DNA of 64,000 nucleotides from Alteromonas antoniana (lineage in GTDB: Bacteria > Pseudomonadota > Gammaproteobacteria > Enterobacterales > Alteromonadaceae): positions 211,616-275,615 of the forward strand of contig NZ_JAESDH010000004.1 of the NCBI RefSeq assembly GCF_019249295.1, given 5' to 3'. Both the position numbers and the translations under genes were made by a program. The notes beneath the pieces are model-generated. The model was given only the letters and a program-made list of their open reading frames with translations, searched no databases and was not told the DNA's origin. How positions within the stretch are numbered: position 1 is the stretch's first letter; every line of letters begins with the position of its first letter. Below are positions 26,356-35,880 of this stretch, piece by piece.

Positions 26356-27300
26356 ATGCAGGACATTCTTTTGGCAGCAGCAATTAAAGCGCCCGAGTTT
26401 AAACTTGCCTATCTTGGCCCCTCATACTGGGGCATCTGGTTAGGTGTCATTCTTCTTAATGTTATTATTTTGCTTCCGCTTCCGGTTATCCGCTTTATCG
26501 GAAGAGGAGCGGGAAAGCTGATTGCGTTACTGGCACCTAAACGGGCGAAAGTCGCGCGCAGGAATATTGAATTGTGTTACCCGCACCTGACCGAAGCTGA
26601 AAAAGATAAACTGGTAAAAGAGAATGTTGCCCGAACTGGCATGGCGTTATTCGAAACTGCCATGGGATGGTGGTGGCCGGCATGGCGGATAAAACGCCAC
26701 TTCGTGGTGGAAGGCTATGAGCACGTAGAAGCTGCCCTGGCAAAGGGCAAAGGCGTGTTTGGAATGGCACTTCATAATATGAACCTGGAGTTTGCCTGTC
26801 GTGGGCTGGGATACACCCACCCCAGTATTGCGTTTTACCGTAAGCACAATAATCCGTTGATGGACTATTTGCAGTATCATGGCCGCAATCGCTCGAATAA
26901 GTACATGATCCATAAGCGCAACGCCAAAGCATTATTAGCCGCGATGAACGAAAAAGAGCTGTGTTTGTACTTGCCAGACCAGGATTACGGGCGCGCGCAG
27001 AGCATATTTGTGCCCTTTGGCGGCGTGAAAGAGACTGCCACTACCACCGCGACGCTGATGTTTATTCGCCGCAGCGACTGTGTGCCGATACTGATAACGT
27101 CGCAATACACCAAGCGTGGCTACAACGTGAAGTTTTATCCGCCACTGGAGAACCTCGCTGAGATGGACGATGAAGCCGCACTGACGCTGTTAAACGAGCA
27201 TATCGCGACCGTCATTCAGGAACAACCTGAGAGCTACCTGTGGATGCATAAACGCTTTAAAACCCGCCCCGATCCAGATTCACCATCATTGTACGATTAA
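26356..27300 (+). CDS. lpxL: Lipid A late acyltransferase, LpxL/HtrB type
   Basis: This inner-membrane enzyme transfers a fatty acyl chain from acyl-ACP onto Kdo-lipid A precursors. The 314-residue protein has one N-terminal membrane helix (WGIWLGVILLNVIILLPLP), the segment RRNIELCYPHLTEAEK, and the catalytic HxxxxE as HNMNLEF. LCLYLPDQDYGRAQSIFVPFGG and a C-terminal YLWMHKRFKTRP also match the family. The chosen ATG at 26356 is preceded by an in-frame TTG and no clear ribosome site. Several LpxL paralogues often coexist, so the exact acyl position is not certain. Confidence 0.9.
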   Translation: MQDILLAAAIKAPEFKLAYLGPSYWGIWLGVILLNVIILLPLPVIRFIGRGAGKLIALLAPKRAKVARRNIELCYPHLTEAEKDKLVKENVARTGMALFETAMGWWWPAWRIKRHFVVEGYEHVEAALAKGKGVFGMALHNMNLEFACRGLGYTHPSIAFYRKHNNPLMDYLQYHGRNRSNKYMIHKRNAKALLAAMNEKELCLYLPDQDYGRAQSIFVPFGGVKETATTTATLMFIRRSDCVPILITSQYTKRGYNVKFYPPLENLAEMDDEAALTLLNEHIATVIQEQPESYLWMHKRFKTRPDPDSPSLYD

Positions 27301-27755
27301 GGTTCGGGCTGGCCGGGCGATAAGATAGGAGGAGGCGATCATAAACTTATTCGTATCCTCCAGAGGGTCTGTTGATCTTTGCTGTATGAATTTTGTTTGG
27401 GGTAAACGCGTTTTGATCGCGGCGCGCCGATTGTAGCCTAGTCATCTAGGCAAATGAGGCGGAACAAAGAGCAAAACGCGTTTAGCCGAACCCAGCGGGC
27501 AGCGTTTGTTAGTGATTCATGCTGTGTTATCGTCCACTTATGTAGAGTGTCTACACGGCGTGAACGCTGCCTTGCCTAAATCACTAACAATTCGCTGCAA
27601 AAATGTACAGCAAAGGTCAACAGACCCTAAGCAAGATGCAACCGATTTCTTATGCGTTGTGAGGGATCTTGACTTGCTATTCACTACCAAAAATAAAATA
27701 CTTCATGCAGAGATAACGACATTGTTTTGTAGTTGAAGTAGCGGAAGTAAATCCT
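27301..27755. other. Gene-free stretch carrying the MITE-like element
   Basis: This 455-bp gap between the acyltransferase and the TcpQ-domain gene is mostly taken up by the inverted-repeat element at 27364-27628. A candidate ribosome site (GGAAG) for the TcpQ gene is at its right end. The open frame at 27506-27736 overlaps the element and does not look like a gene. Confidence 0.6.
27364..27628. mobile_element. MITE-like element, 265 bp, with 23-bp terminal inverted repeats
   Basis: The left end (27364-27386, beginning AGGGTCTGTTGATCTTTGCT) and the right end (27606-27628) are inverted copies with one mismatch. The interior has nested inverted repeats. TAAACGCGTTTTG at 27403-27415 matches its complement at 27472-27484 around a GCCTAG/CTAGGC hairpin (27436-27451). 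A second arm, GCAGCGTTTGTTAGTGATT (27499-27517), pairs imperfectly with 27579-27598. TGTAGA/TCTACA closes a small hairpin at 27541-27555. No transposase is encoded and no clear target-site duplication is seen. It is probably mobilised in trans. Confidence 0.75.
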
Positions 27756-28376
27756 ATGGCAAAAAAAAGCTTTTCCAGCTCACTGTTTTGGGCAAAGCAT
27801 ATTGGTCTTGCACTGGCACTGATCGTGATTGCGGGTATTGTTATCGTACTTCAGCGGGATAATGCCACAGAGCCTGTGCCAGAGGGCGAAACCAAGGAAA
27901 AGTCAGTCGCCAGTGGCCTGTCGGAGTTTTATCGCGAGTTTCGCATGTCTTCAACGGATCCTATTTTAGAGGAAATTGGCGACTTCGTGTTAAGCGTGGG
28001 AGACACCGAAGAGACACTGGATGAACGTCTGCAAAATATGTCCAGTCAGACCCGTCCTGTCACCCGACGCTGGACTGGCGAGCACAAGTTTCGCACGTTC
28101 AGTGCAGGCAACACATTGCGCGAAGCAATATCGGCGTACGCGCAGCAGGAAGGAATGCAGGTGATCTGGGATCTGGACCAGGATTTTGTGATTAAAGATC
28201 AGTTTCAGATGGACAATACCATCGCCGGCTCACTGGCGAAAATTGCCACGGCTATCGACAGCAATTTCGAAGGTGAGGTGAAGGCCTATCTCTGTCCGCG
28301 CCAGCGCTCTCTTGTCGTTACCGCAGAAGAAACCGACTTTATTAAACAAAACTGCTCGGTGGTAAAAGCCAGCTAA
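27756..28376 (+). CDS. TcpQ-domain membrane-anchored protein
   Basis: A 206-residue protein with a cytoplasmic basic start, one membrane helix (HIGLALALIVIAGIVIVLQ), a charged linker, and a C-terminal domain of the toxin-coregulated-pilus Q type. That domain runs FRTFSAGNTLREAISAYAQQ, GMQVIWDLDQDF, SLAKIATAIDSNF and a final pair of strands with LCPRQRSLVVTAEE. This fold is found in secretin-associated proteins of pilus and secretion systems and resembles secretin N-domains. No pilus genes are adjacent, so the partner is unknown. GGAAG precedes the ATG. Confidence 0.72.
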   Translation: MAKKSFSSSLFWAKHIGLALALIVIAGIVIVLQRDNATEPVPEGETKEKSVASGLSEFYREFRMSSTDPILEEIGDFVLSVGDTEETLDERLQNMSSQTRPVTRRWTGEHKFRTFSAGNTLREAISAYAQQEGMQVIWDLDQDFVIKDQFQMDNTIAGSLAKIATAIDSNFEGEVKAYLCPRQRSLVVTAEETDFIKQNCSVVKAS

Positions 28377-28397
28377 TATCGCTTAAACGCAATGTGC

Positions 28398-28420
28398 TGC
28401 GACACCAAAAAGGTGTCGCA
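28398..28420 (+). terminator. Hairpin after the TcpQ-domain gene
   Basis: A perfect 9-bp stem TGCGACACC/GGTGTCGCA with an AAAAA loop begins 21 bp after the stop. The usual T-run is missing, so it may be a weak or Rho-assisted terminator. Confidence 0.5.
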
Positions 28421-28612
28421 AGGTAATCTCGTACCCTGACGAATAAACAGTGTTAAGCGCAGAGGAGGGGATTACTTTTTCTGCGGGTTAGCTCATCCCA
28501 CTTGCTATCTCTGTCTACAATCGCGCTTTTTGACTGGTCGAGTCAATTTGGCCGGTGCATTGTGTATCACCATGTCTCCAGCATGAATGGACTTTAAACG
28601 CAGAAGTAAGTT

Positions 28613-28642
28613 TTTACTCACCCTTGCAGTCAGGTGAGTAAA
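28613..28642. repeat. Inverted repeat downstream of glnE
   Basis: TTTACTCACC (28613-28622) pairs perfectly with GGTGAGTAAA (28633-28642) around a 10-nt loop, 28 bp after the glnE stop. No T-run follows in either direction, so a transcript-stabilising or attenuating stem is as likely as a terminator. Confidence 0.4.
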
Positions 28643-28669
28643 GTCAGCTAATGGCGTCAGACAAAAAAG

Positions 28670-31552
28670 CTAATCGCTGTGAAAAACCGTTTTCCAATGC
28701 CCGGATACTACCTGCCTGATTTCGTCTAATTCATCGTTGTCCTGCGCATACTTGCTGTCGGCCAGTGTCAGTTGATGGTACTGGTTTCGCAGCTCGAGAT
28801 AGGCGTTTTGCAACTCTGTAGCCTTGGTGTCGGCAATAATGCCTGCGTGCTTTGTTGCTTCTATGATGCGAAGATTGTCAGTGTATTCGGTCAGTGCCGG
28901 TGTGGCAGAGGAATGTGCTAACACCCAGAATTGCACAATGAACTCGATATCGGTGATCCCGCCTTCACACTGCTTAAGGTCAACGCCGTCAGCAGAGGAT
29001 GACAAAAGATGCTCGCGCATTTTATGACGCATGTCAGAGACCTGCGTGCGAAGTTCATTAATATCACGCTGCTGTGAGAGGATTTCTTCTCTTATCGAAT
29101 TAAATGATGCCAACAGGTCAGCGTCGCCTAAAATCCCCCGTGCGCGGACCAGAGCCTGATGCTCCCAGGTCCAGGCTTCTTCACGCTGATACACAGCAAA
29201 GCCATCAACATGACAGCAGAGCAGGCCCGCGTTTCCTGAGGGGCGAAGACGCAAGTCAGTTTCATACAATTGTCCGAACAGTGTCGTGGTATTTAACAAA
29301 TGCATGATGCGCTGCGCCAGTTTAATGTAGAACTGCTGGGCCTCGATTTCCTTTTTGCCATTGGTTGTCACATGACGGGGCGCGTTATGCAGAAAAACCA
29401 GATCGAGATCGGAACCATAGCCCAGCTCGAACCCGCCAAGCTTTCCGTAGCCAATTACGCCAAATCCCCGGGTTCCGGCTTCAAGGTGTGACGGCACGCC
29501 AAACCGGTCACTCACCTGCTGCCAGGCGGAATTAACCACGCTTTCCAGCAACACCTCCGCCAGTACCGTTAACTTGTCACTGACATTGGGAATGGGAAGA
29601 GAGCCGCTGATATCGCTGGCTGCGATACGCAACTGCTGGCACAACTTGAACTGACGCCAGCAGTCCATCATCAGCTCAACGTCGTCAGGATCAATACGCA
29701 GTAATGCCTGTCGCAAATCCTGCTCGTACTCCTGTTTGCTGCGAAGAATATCGGTATTTTGTTGCTCTAAATATACCGGCGTTAAGAGCTCGTCTAACAG
29801 CAAAGGGAAACGCTGTATCTCGGTGGCAATCCATTCGCTGCGTTCGCATAACCGGATAAGCTGACGCAATACATCCGGGTTTTCCAGCAACAAGTCCAGA
29901 TACGTGGTGCGCCCGGTGATGGCATTGATTACGCCCAGCACCCGTGACAACACCAGCCGGGTATTGTCCACATGGCAGTCCAGCAAAATATACAGTAATT
30001 CCGGCATCAGCTTGTTCAGTGTGTCTTCACCGCGCTGGCCCATGCGGTAACTGCGAAGCTGCTGCCGAAATTCATTTAGCGTAGTAAAAATAATGCCTGC
30101 GTCGTCGCTACTCAGATGAGGTGAAAGTAAATCTCTGAACTCGTCATCGCCTAAATCCAGATTCCATGCATCCCGACACACTGCAAATCGTTCATCTTCA
30201 CCGGTGTGTGCCTCATGGGTTTCTTCCACCAGTTGATTAAACTGATGATGAATGCGCGCCATCACGGCATCCAGGTGTCGTAAAAAAGCCGGGTAGTCTT
30301 CAAAGTCACACACGGTGGCCACAATTTCCTGGCCCCACTCATCATCAGGCAGGGTCTGCGTTTGCTCATCCTGCCATTGCTGGAGTGTGTGCTCGACTTT
30401 TCTCAGAAACAGATAATCCTGCTTCATTTCAGTCACGCTGGCGTCGTCTACTAACTCCAGTTCCGCTAACGCATCCAGCGTCACCTGAAGGCCTTTTTGT
30501 TGTAAAGCCGGCTCACGTCCGCCATGAATAAGTTGAAAACTCTGAGCGAAAAACTCCACCTCACGGATCCCGCCGGCCCCAAGCTTTATGTTGTCAGATA
30601 ACCGTCTGCGCCGGATTTCGGTCGCGATTAACTGCTTCATGTTGCGCAGCGCATCAATGGTTGTGAAATCCAGATAACGTCGGAACGTGAAAGGGCGGAG
30701 AATATCCTGCAGGTCGTTAAAATAGGGCGATTGCGTATCATTAACGACACGGGCTTTTACCATCGCGAAGCGCTCCCAGTGTCGTCCCTGCTCCTGATAG
30801 TAATCTTCCAGTGCGGCAAAATGCATGGCAAGAGGGCCGCTTTCTCCGAAAGGCCGCAAACGCATGTCTACCCTGAATACCTGACCATCCACGGTTATCT
30901 TATTAAGTGCGCTAATTACCCGCTGAGCCAGACGCGTGAAAAACTGCTGGTTCTCCAGCGGTTTGCGCCCGCCCTCGGTTTCGCCTTTGTTGGGATAGGC
31001 GAATATCAGGTCAATATCTGAAGAAAAGTTCAGCTCCTTTCCGCCCAGTTTACCCATGGCCAGAATAAACATTGGTTGTGGGCCATGCTCGCCCATCGGT
31101 GTACCGTGCTTATTGCAAAGCGCCTGGTACTGCCACTGATATGCTGCCTCTATCAAACTGTCCGCCAGCGCAGAGACCAGTGTGAGAGAGTCTGCAATAG
31201 CTTGCGAGTTCGTTAAATCACGCCACGCAATGGCGACCATCCAGTGGTTACGGCACAGCCTCAATGCGCTTAGTAACGCCTCTTCAGTTTCTGCCTTTGC
31301 ACAGGCATCGACTACCTCTTTTTGTATCAATTCGCAGGATAGTGGGGTACCGCTGTGATCAAGCAGATCCTGCACCCATTGTGGATGACGGATAAGTTGC
31401 TCGGCCACATATTCTGAGCGACCCAGTACGGTGCGGATAAGATCTTCCTGGTCACTGGAAAATGACTGGCCATTAGCGGACTCAGACAAACGTTGCCAGA
31501 ATTGTTCGGCGTACTCTTCAATCAAACTGTTATTTCCCGTAGGTGTAGGCAT
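28670..31552 (-). CDS. glnE: Bifunctional glutamine synthetase adenylyltransferase/deadenylylase
   Basis: This enzyme attaches or removes AMP on glutamine synthetase in response to PII and glutamine. From the chosen start it has 960 residues, near the usual 945. Two nucleotidyltransferase cores are visible: an N-terminal adenylyl-removing one with SSDIDLIFAYPNKGETEGGR, and a C-terminal adenylylating one with GYGSDLDLVFLHNAPRH. Each is followed by a helical GlnD-like regulatory region. A longer frame starts at 31660, but its first 36 residues overlap the divergent gene and are not family-like. Its neighbour hldE also lies next to glnE in many gammaproteobacteria. Confidence 0.95.
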   Translation of the reverse strand: MPTPTGNNSLIEEYAEQFWQRLSESANGQSFSSDQEDLIRTVLGRSEYVAEQLIRHPQWVQDLLDHSGTPLSCELIQKEVVDACAKAETEEALLSALRLCRNHWMVAIAWRDLTNSQAIADSLTLVSALADSLIEAAYQWQYQALCNKHGTPMGEHGPQPMFILAMGKLGGKELNFSSDIDLIFAYPNKGETEGGRKPLENQQFFTRLAQRVISALNKITVDGQVFRVDMRLRPFGESGPLAMHFAALEDYYQEQGRHWERFAMVKARVVNDTQSPYFNDLQDILRPFTFRRYLDFTTIDALRNMKQLIATEIRRRRLSDNIKLGAGGIREVEFFAQSFQLIHGGREPALQQKGLQVTLDALAELELVDDASVTEMKQDYLFLRKVEHTLQQWQDEQTQTLPDDEWGQEIVATVCDFEDYPAFLRHLDAVMARIHHQFNQLVEETHEAHTGEDERFAVCRDAWNLDLGDDEFRDLLSPHLSSDDAGIIFTTLNEFRQQLRSYRMGQRGEDTLNKLMPELLYILLDCHVDNTRLVLSRVLGVINAITGRTTYLDLLLENPDVLRQLIRLCERSEWIATEIQRFPLLLDELLTPVYLEQQNTDILRSKQEYEQDLRQALLRIDPDDVELMMDCWRQFKLCQQLRIAASDISGSLPIPNVSDKLTVLAEVLLESVVNSAWQQVSDRFGVPSHLEAGTRGFGVIGYGKLGGFELGYGSDLDLVFLHNAPRHVTTNGKKEIEAQQFYIKLAQRIMHLLNTTTLFGQLYETDLRLRPSGNAGLLCCHVDGFAVYQREEAWTWEHQALVRARGILGDADLLASFNSIREEILSQQRDINELRTQVSDMRHKMREHLLSSSADGVDLKQCEGGITDIEFIVQFWVLAHSSATPALTEYTDNLRIIEATKHAGIIADTKATELQNAYLELRNQYHQLTLADSKYAQDNDELDEIRQVVSGHWKTVFHSD

Positions 31553-31650
31553 AATACAGGCATGCGTATGAAATAAACTGACATGCAGAGTCTGGCATAC
31601 TTCAATTCTCCACTCCAGCGTGCAGTTGTCCTGATTAAGGAGTGATGTAG

Positions 31651-32556
31651 GTGGATGCACTGTTAAAACTGGTACCGCTATCTAACGACCTGTGGATTTA
31701 TCTGGCCATTGATGTGGCACTGGCGTTATTGCTTCTTGTGTTGATGAAGTGGCTGACGGGACTCTTTCGTAAAAACACCGTGACCGAAGAGTTGGGTGTA
31801 AAAGACAACTTTGCGTTTGGGATCAGTATTGCCGGTGGCATGTTGTCGCTGTGTATCGTATTGAGCTCTGTTGTGGGCCGCCATGTCGGGCAGGGGTATC
31901 AGGATGCGGCTATCGGTATGCTGACCTTCGGGGTTATCGGCATCATACTGGTGAAATTTGGCCGCTTTGCTCACGATAAACTGGTGTTAAACCGTGTCGA
32001 TACCGTTGCCATGATATCTGACCGCAGCGTGAGTATCGCGCTGGTAGATGCCGCCAGTCTGATTGCCAGCGCAATCATTTTGCGCAGCATGATGTTGTGG
32101 GTAAACGGCAGCAATATGAATGCGATTATCGCCATTAGTACCGGCTTTACGGTGGTACTCACCATCCTGCTGGTAATGACCCGTATCTACGAAGCCCGGT
32201 TTGCACGTGACAATCAGAACGACTCCTTCCAGGGCGCACTTCGCAAAGGCCAGATGGCGCTGGCAATCGAACATTCCGGTAACCTGCTGGGTACGGCTTT
32301 GGTGGTATCTGCCGCGAACAAATTACTTACCTATCATCCTGCCGGATATGTGTCGAACGTCACCGGCTGGCTAATTGTCAGTGTCGTGCTGGCGATATCA
32401 CTGCATCTTACGGTGATGCTGAGTAAGCGAATTATCCTGTACGGGATGAACTATCGTCAGGAAGTCGACCAGCAGCATAATGTGGGAGTCGCTTGTCTGG
32501 GTCTGACATTAAGCATTGGTATTGCACTGATTGTGAATGGGGTGCTGGGGCATTAA
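31651..32556 (+). CDS. DUF350-family integral membrane protein (two repeats)
   Basis: A 301-residue membrane protein with about eight hydrophobic segments. It contains the DUF350 pattern DNFAFGISIAGGMLSLCIVL and, later, a weaker second copy after MALAIEHSGNLLGTALVVS. The start is GTG at 31651, with AAGGAG about 9 nt upstream. The function of the family is unknown; members occur in many envelope contexts. It is divergent from glnE with about 98 bp between the chosen starts. Confidence 0.8.
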   Translation: MDALLKLVPLSNDLWIYLAIDVALALLLLVLMKWLTGLFRKNTVTEELGVKDNFAFGISIAGGMLSLCIVLSSVVGRHVGQGYQDAAIGMLTFGVIGIILVKFGRFAHDKLVLNRVDTVAMISDRSVSIALVDAASLIASAIILRSMMLWVNGSNMNAIIAISTGFTVVLTILLVMTRIYEARFARDNQNDSFQGALRKGQMALAIEHSGNLLGTALVVSAANKLLTYHPAGYVSNVTGWLIVSVVLAISLHLTVMLSKRIILYGMNYRQEVDQQHNVGVACLGLTLSIGIALIVNGVLGH

Positions 32557-32716
32557 GGGAGAGGCGAATACGCAGGGGTCGCATCTTCACTGATCTCTGA
32601 AACTGCTTCATTCAGTGGCTCGTGTACTTCCCGATATCCCGGGGAACGGTAATGCTCACTGAAAACAGAGGTTCACGCTGACCTATCGCGCTGTGTGTCG
32701 CACACGCGGCGCCGAA

Positions 32717-33067
32717 TCAGCGTTCTGCGAACTTATCGCTTACCCATACGGCGTCAGTATCTGAGATGGTTTTTGCTTTAAGCAGTTTCTGTTTCTGTAA
32801 ACGGGAGAGTTGTTTCACTCTGTATTCGGCTTTTAACGCCTGACTTTTGTTTGCCACCTCAAACACACCGCGAAATACCAGTGGGCTTTTTCCTTTTAAC
32901 GCTTTTGCGCCACCGGGTTTTTCGCCCCTGTGCTGAGCGATTCTGCGAATTGGATCACAAGTAATTCCCGTGTAAAACTGACCCAAGCGATTTTCAATAA
33001 TGTAGATATACCAACGAGAGGAGTTTGGTTCCTCATTATCGGTGTTGGCTGCTATACTTGCCGACAA
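32717..33067 (-). CDS. GIY-YIG nuclease-family protein (UPF0213/YhbQ type)
   Basis: A 116-residue protein. The catalytic core has the YIY...YTG form of the GIY-YIG motif (WYIYIIENRLGQFYTGITCD), followed by RIAQHRGEKPGGAKALKGK and a helix with ALKAEYRVKQL that contains the conserved glutamate. Small stand-alone members are thought to cut or repair branched DNA, but this is unproven for most. No ATG is available in frame. The likely start is TTG at 33067, with AGGGGC about 10 nt upstream. It diverges from hldE with only 31 bp between them, so their promoters must overlap. Confidence 0.82.
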   Translation of the reverse strand: MSASIAANTDNEEPNSSRWYIYIIENRLGQFYTGITCDPIRRIAQHRGEKPGGAKALKGKSPLVFRGVFEVANKSQALKAEYRVKQLSRLQKQKLLKAKTISDTDAVWVSDKFAER

Positions 33068-33098
33068 AATTCAGAGCCCCTGAAATAGCGATATCTTT

Positions 33099-34535
33099 AT
33101 GATTTTACCAGATTTTAGCAAAGCAAAAATTCTCATTGTCGGCGATTTGATGCTCGACCGTTACTGGACTGGCGGTACAGGGCGAATTTCGCCCGAAGCA
33201 CCGGTGCCGGTAGTGAATATCAGCGATACAGAAGACCGTCCTGGTGGTGCTGCCAACGTGGCAATTAACGCGGCCTCTCTGGGGGCGCAGGTAAGTCTGA
33301 TAGGCCTTTGCGGAAAAGATGACAACGCACAAATTCTCCGTCAGAAACTGGAGTCTTTTGATATTAACTGCCGCTTTTTCCCGGTTGAGGGAATGGACAC
33401 CATCACCAAGCTTCGCGTGATGAGCCGTAATCAGCAGTTGCTGAGAATGGACTTCGAAAAAAGCTTTGCCGAAGTAAGTAAAACGGAGTTAGAAAGCGCG
33501 TTTGAGCAGGCGGTGGAAAGCGCCGATCTGGTGATCCTGTCTGATTACAACAAGGGCTGTTTATCAGCGCCTCAGACGTTAATTGAAAAAGCTAAGAAAG
33601 CAGGCAAAGCGGTAATTGTCGACCCGAAAGGGTCAGACTTCGGTAAGTACAAAGGCGCGACGCTGATCACCCCAAATATGTCAGAGCTGACTGCTATTAC
33701 CGGCGAGGCAAAAGACGAAGCCGAACTGGTAAAACACGCGCATGAATTGCGTGAATCATTGAACCTGAATGCGCTGCTGTTAACCCGCTCTGAAGCCGGC
33801 ATGACGCTTTTTGAGCAAGGGCAGGATGAGTTCCACCTTCCGGCGAAAGCCAAAGAAGTCTATGACGTGACCGGTGCTGGCGATACGGTGGTCTCTACAC
33901 TGGCGGTGGCAATGTCATGTGGGCTACCGACTCAGGCGGCTTGCGTATTGGCCAACCTCGCGGCAAGCGTTGTGGTTGGTAAGCTGGGTACGTCTACGGT
34001 AACGAATACCGAACTGGCAATGGCGCTGGGCGAACAGTCTGTGCACCTGGACGGCGGTGTGATGACTGAGGATCAACTGGTTATCGCATTGCAGTCTGCC
34101 CGTGAGCGCGGCGAGAAAGTCGTGATGACCAATGGCTGCTTCGATATTCTGCATGCTGGCCATGTGTCTTACCTGGAAGAAGCCGCAGCACTGGGCGATC
34201 GATTAATCGTGGCGGTGAACACCGATGCGTCGGTAACCAAACTCAAAGGGCCGGGTCGCCCGGTAAACAATGTATCACGCCGTATGGCGGTGCTGGCAGG
34301 GCTAAGCTCGGTTGACTGGGTGGTGCCGTTCTCAGAGGATACGCCGCGGCGCCTGATTTCACAGCTGCTGCCCGATGTACTGGTAAAAGGCGGCGACTAT
34401 AAGCTGGAAGCTATCGCTGGCGCTAAAGAAGTCATGGATAACGGTGGCGAAGTGAAAGTACTCTCGTTTGAGGATGGGGTAAGCACAACCGGGATCATTG
34501 ATAAAATCGTTAACCGGGATGTGAAAAAGGCCTGA
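33099..34535 (+). CDS. hldE: Bifunctional heptose-7-phosphate kinase / heptose-1-phosphate adenylyltransferase
   Basis: This enzyme makes ADP-heptose precursors for the LPS inner core. The 478-residue protein has an N-terminal PfkB-type sugar kinase ([32 protein letters not shown], and the catalytic [14 protein letters not shown] near residues 255-268). It is fused to a C-terminal cytidylyltransferase-fold domain with [18 protein letters not shown]. Length and domain order equal E. coli HldE. It ends in a strong terminator, so it is separate from the exopolysaccharide locus that follows. Confidence 0.97.
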   Translation: MILPDFSKAKILIVGDLMLDRYWTGGTGRISPEAPVPVVNISDTEDRPGGAANVAINAASLGAQVSLIGLCGKDDNAQILRQKLESFDINCRFFPVEGMDTITKLRVMSRNQQLLRMDFEKSFAEVSKTELESAFEQAVESADLVILSDYNKGCLSAPQTLIEKAKKAGKAVIVDPKGSDFGKYKGATLITPNMSELTAITGEAKDEAELVKHAHELRESLNLNALLLTRSEAGMTLFEQGQDEFHLPAKAKEVYDVTGAGDTVVSTLAVAMSCGLPTQAACVLANLAASVVVGKLGTSTVTNTELAMALGEQSVHLDGGVMTEDQLVIALQSARERGEKVVMTNGCFDILHAGHVSYLEEAAALGDRLIVAVNTDASVTKLKGPGRPVNNVSRRMAVLAGLSSVDWVVPFSEDTPRRLISQLLPDVLVKGGDYKLEAIAGAKEVMDNGGEVKVLSFEDGVSTTGIIDKIVNRDVKKA

Positions 34536-34557
34536 TATTTCGGTTTTCATAACCAGC

Positions 34558-34585
34558 AAAGGGTGTCAGCAGAGCGCCCTTTTTT
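34558..34585 (+). terminator. Rho-independent terminator of hldE
   Basis: AAAGGGTG (34558-34565) pairs with CGCCCTTT (34575-34582), including one G-T pair, and runs into a T-tract. Confidence 0.8.
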
Positions 34586-34667
34586 GTGTCTTTTCCATGG
34601 CGGGAAAGGGGGCTTTACGTTAAGCTAGAAAACTCGTTGTCGTAGTTTTAGCATTAGCGGTAAATTC

Positions 34668-35768
34668 ATGTACGAAAGTTATTACGGACTTAACTCCAAA
34701 CCGTTCCAGCTGACGCCAGACCCGGCGTTTTTCTTCGCCAGTAAATGGCATAAGCGGGCTATGTCGTATTTGCAGTATGGCTTGTCGCAGGCGGAAGGGT
34801 TTATCGTCATTACCGGGGATATCGGTACAGGAAAAACCACTATCGCTAACAGCCTGCTTAATGACATTGAAGATGACATTATGGCCGCGCAAATCGTGAC
34901 ACCCAAGCTAACACCTGATGAGTTAGTCAAAATGGTGGCCTCGAAATTCGAGCTTGATGTCACAGGCAAATCGAAAGCGGATATTCTCAAAGATCTAGAA
35001 ACGTTCCTGTTCGACCTGAGCAAACAGGGGAAACGGGCGTTACTGCTGGTGGACGAGGCGCAAAACCTGCCACTGGAAACCATCGAAGAACTGCGAATGC
35101 TGTCTAACTTCCAGCAAGCGGGCAAGCCCCTGTTACAGAGCTTCCTGTTGGGTCAGGAAGAGCTGCAGCCGATATTGCGCGCGCCTAACATGGAGCAGTT
35201 CAGACAGCGTATCGTGGCATCCTGTCACTTAGCACCGCTGACCGAAGATGAAACCAAGTCGTACATCGAATACCGTATGCATCACGCTGGCTGGAACGGC
35301 ACTTCATTATTCTCTGAAGAAGCCTTCTCCCGTATTCATCAGTTCACCCGAGGCGTGCCGCGTAAAATTAATACGTTGATGGACCGCATTCTATTGTACG
35401 GATTCCTTGAAGAGCTGGAAAAGCTGACCGAAGAAGCCGTAGACGCGGTAATTGATGAAGTAAAAGAAGAAATGTTTGAGCCTGAGAAAGTGCAGGTAGA
35501 AGAGGCCAGCCAGAGCTCTGCGGACGCATCTGCAGGTCAGGAAGGTCAAGAGCCAGGCTCTTATAAGCCAGCTCAGAAAGTACTCACGCCAAACGGCAAC
35601 GAAATTCAGGATGCAGAGTATTATAAGGCGATGCTGGCCGAACTGGTGGATGCGCTGGATGATGCAATCGGGCATAAGGTCAAGCTGACGCAGTATATTG
35701 ATAAGCTGCTTAAGAAGAAGTACCGGACGTATGTGAGATTAAAGTCGGATGAGGGGGAGGAGTCTTAA
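34668..35768 (+). CDS. XrtA-system-associated AAA ATPase (ExeA-like)
   Basis: A 366-residue ATPase of the type linked to exosortase A/exopolysaccharide loci. It opens with the family phrase MYESYYGLNSKPFQLTPDP. Walker A is GDIGTGKTT and Walker B LLLVDEAQNL, followed by sensor residues and FRQRIVASCHL. The C-terminal tail has charged helices (ELVDALDDAIGHKVKLTQYI). Proteins of this type resemble ExeA/GspA and may help assemble the envelope export machinery. It is convergent with the rest of the core operon and has its own terminator. Confidence 0.88.
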   Translation: MYESYYGLNSKPFQLTPDPAFFFASKWHKRAMSYLQYGLSQAEGFIVITGDIGTGKTTIANSLLNDIEDDIMAAQIVTPKLTPDELVKMVASKFELDVTGKSKADILKDLETFLFDLSKQGKRALLLVDEAQNLPLETIEELRMLSNFQQAGKPLLQSFLLGQEELQPILRAPNMEQFRQRIVASCHLAPLTEDETKSYIEYRMHHAGWNGTSLFSEEAFSRIHQFTRGVPRKINTLMDRILLYGFLEELEKLTEEAVDAVIDEVKEEMFEPEKVQVEEASQSSADASAGQEGQEPGSYKPAQKVLTPNGNEIQDAEYYKAMLAELVDALDDAIGHKVKLTQYIDKLLKKKYRTYVRLKSDEGEES

Positions 35769-35794
35769 ATCCGATTTTAATTATTTGATTTATG

Positions 35795-35820
35795 AAATGC
35801 CGCTTAATGCGGCATTTTTT
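35795..35820 (+). terminator. Bidirectional terminator between convergent XrtA genes
   Basis: AAATGCCGC (35795-35803) pairs with GCGGCATTT (35809-35817) around a 5-nt loop and ends in T residues. It can also serve the leftward operon that ends at 35881. Confidence 0.85.
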
Positions 35821-35880
35821 GTGAATTGGACTTATTTCAGGGAATTAACTCTGGCGTTAGTTACGTAAATCGCTAGAGCA

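Noticed and set aside
27499..27600. Resemblance of GTTAGTG/CACTAAC arms to integron attC sites
   Set aside because: The core does not fit GTTRRRY/RYYYAAC and no integrase or cassette is nearby; the arms are part of the MITE-like element.
27506..27736. 76-residue ORF inside the inverted-repeat element
   Set aside because: Its sequence follows the repeat structure, with no ribosome site or known domain.
31552..31660. 36-residue N-terminal extension of glnE
   Set aside because: Overlaps the divergent DUF350 gene start and is not family-like; the shorter start gives the expected length.
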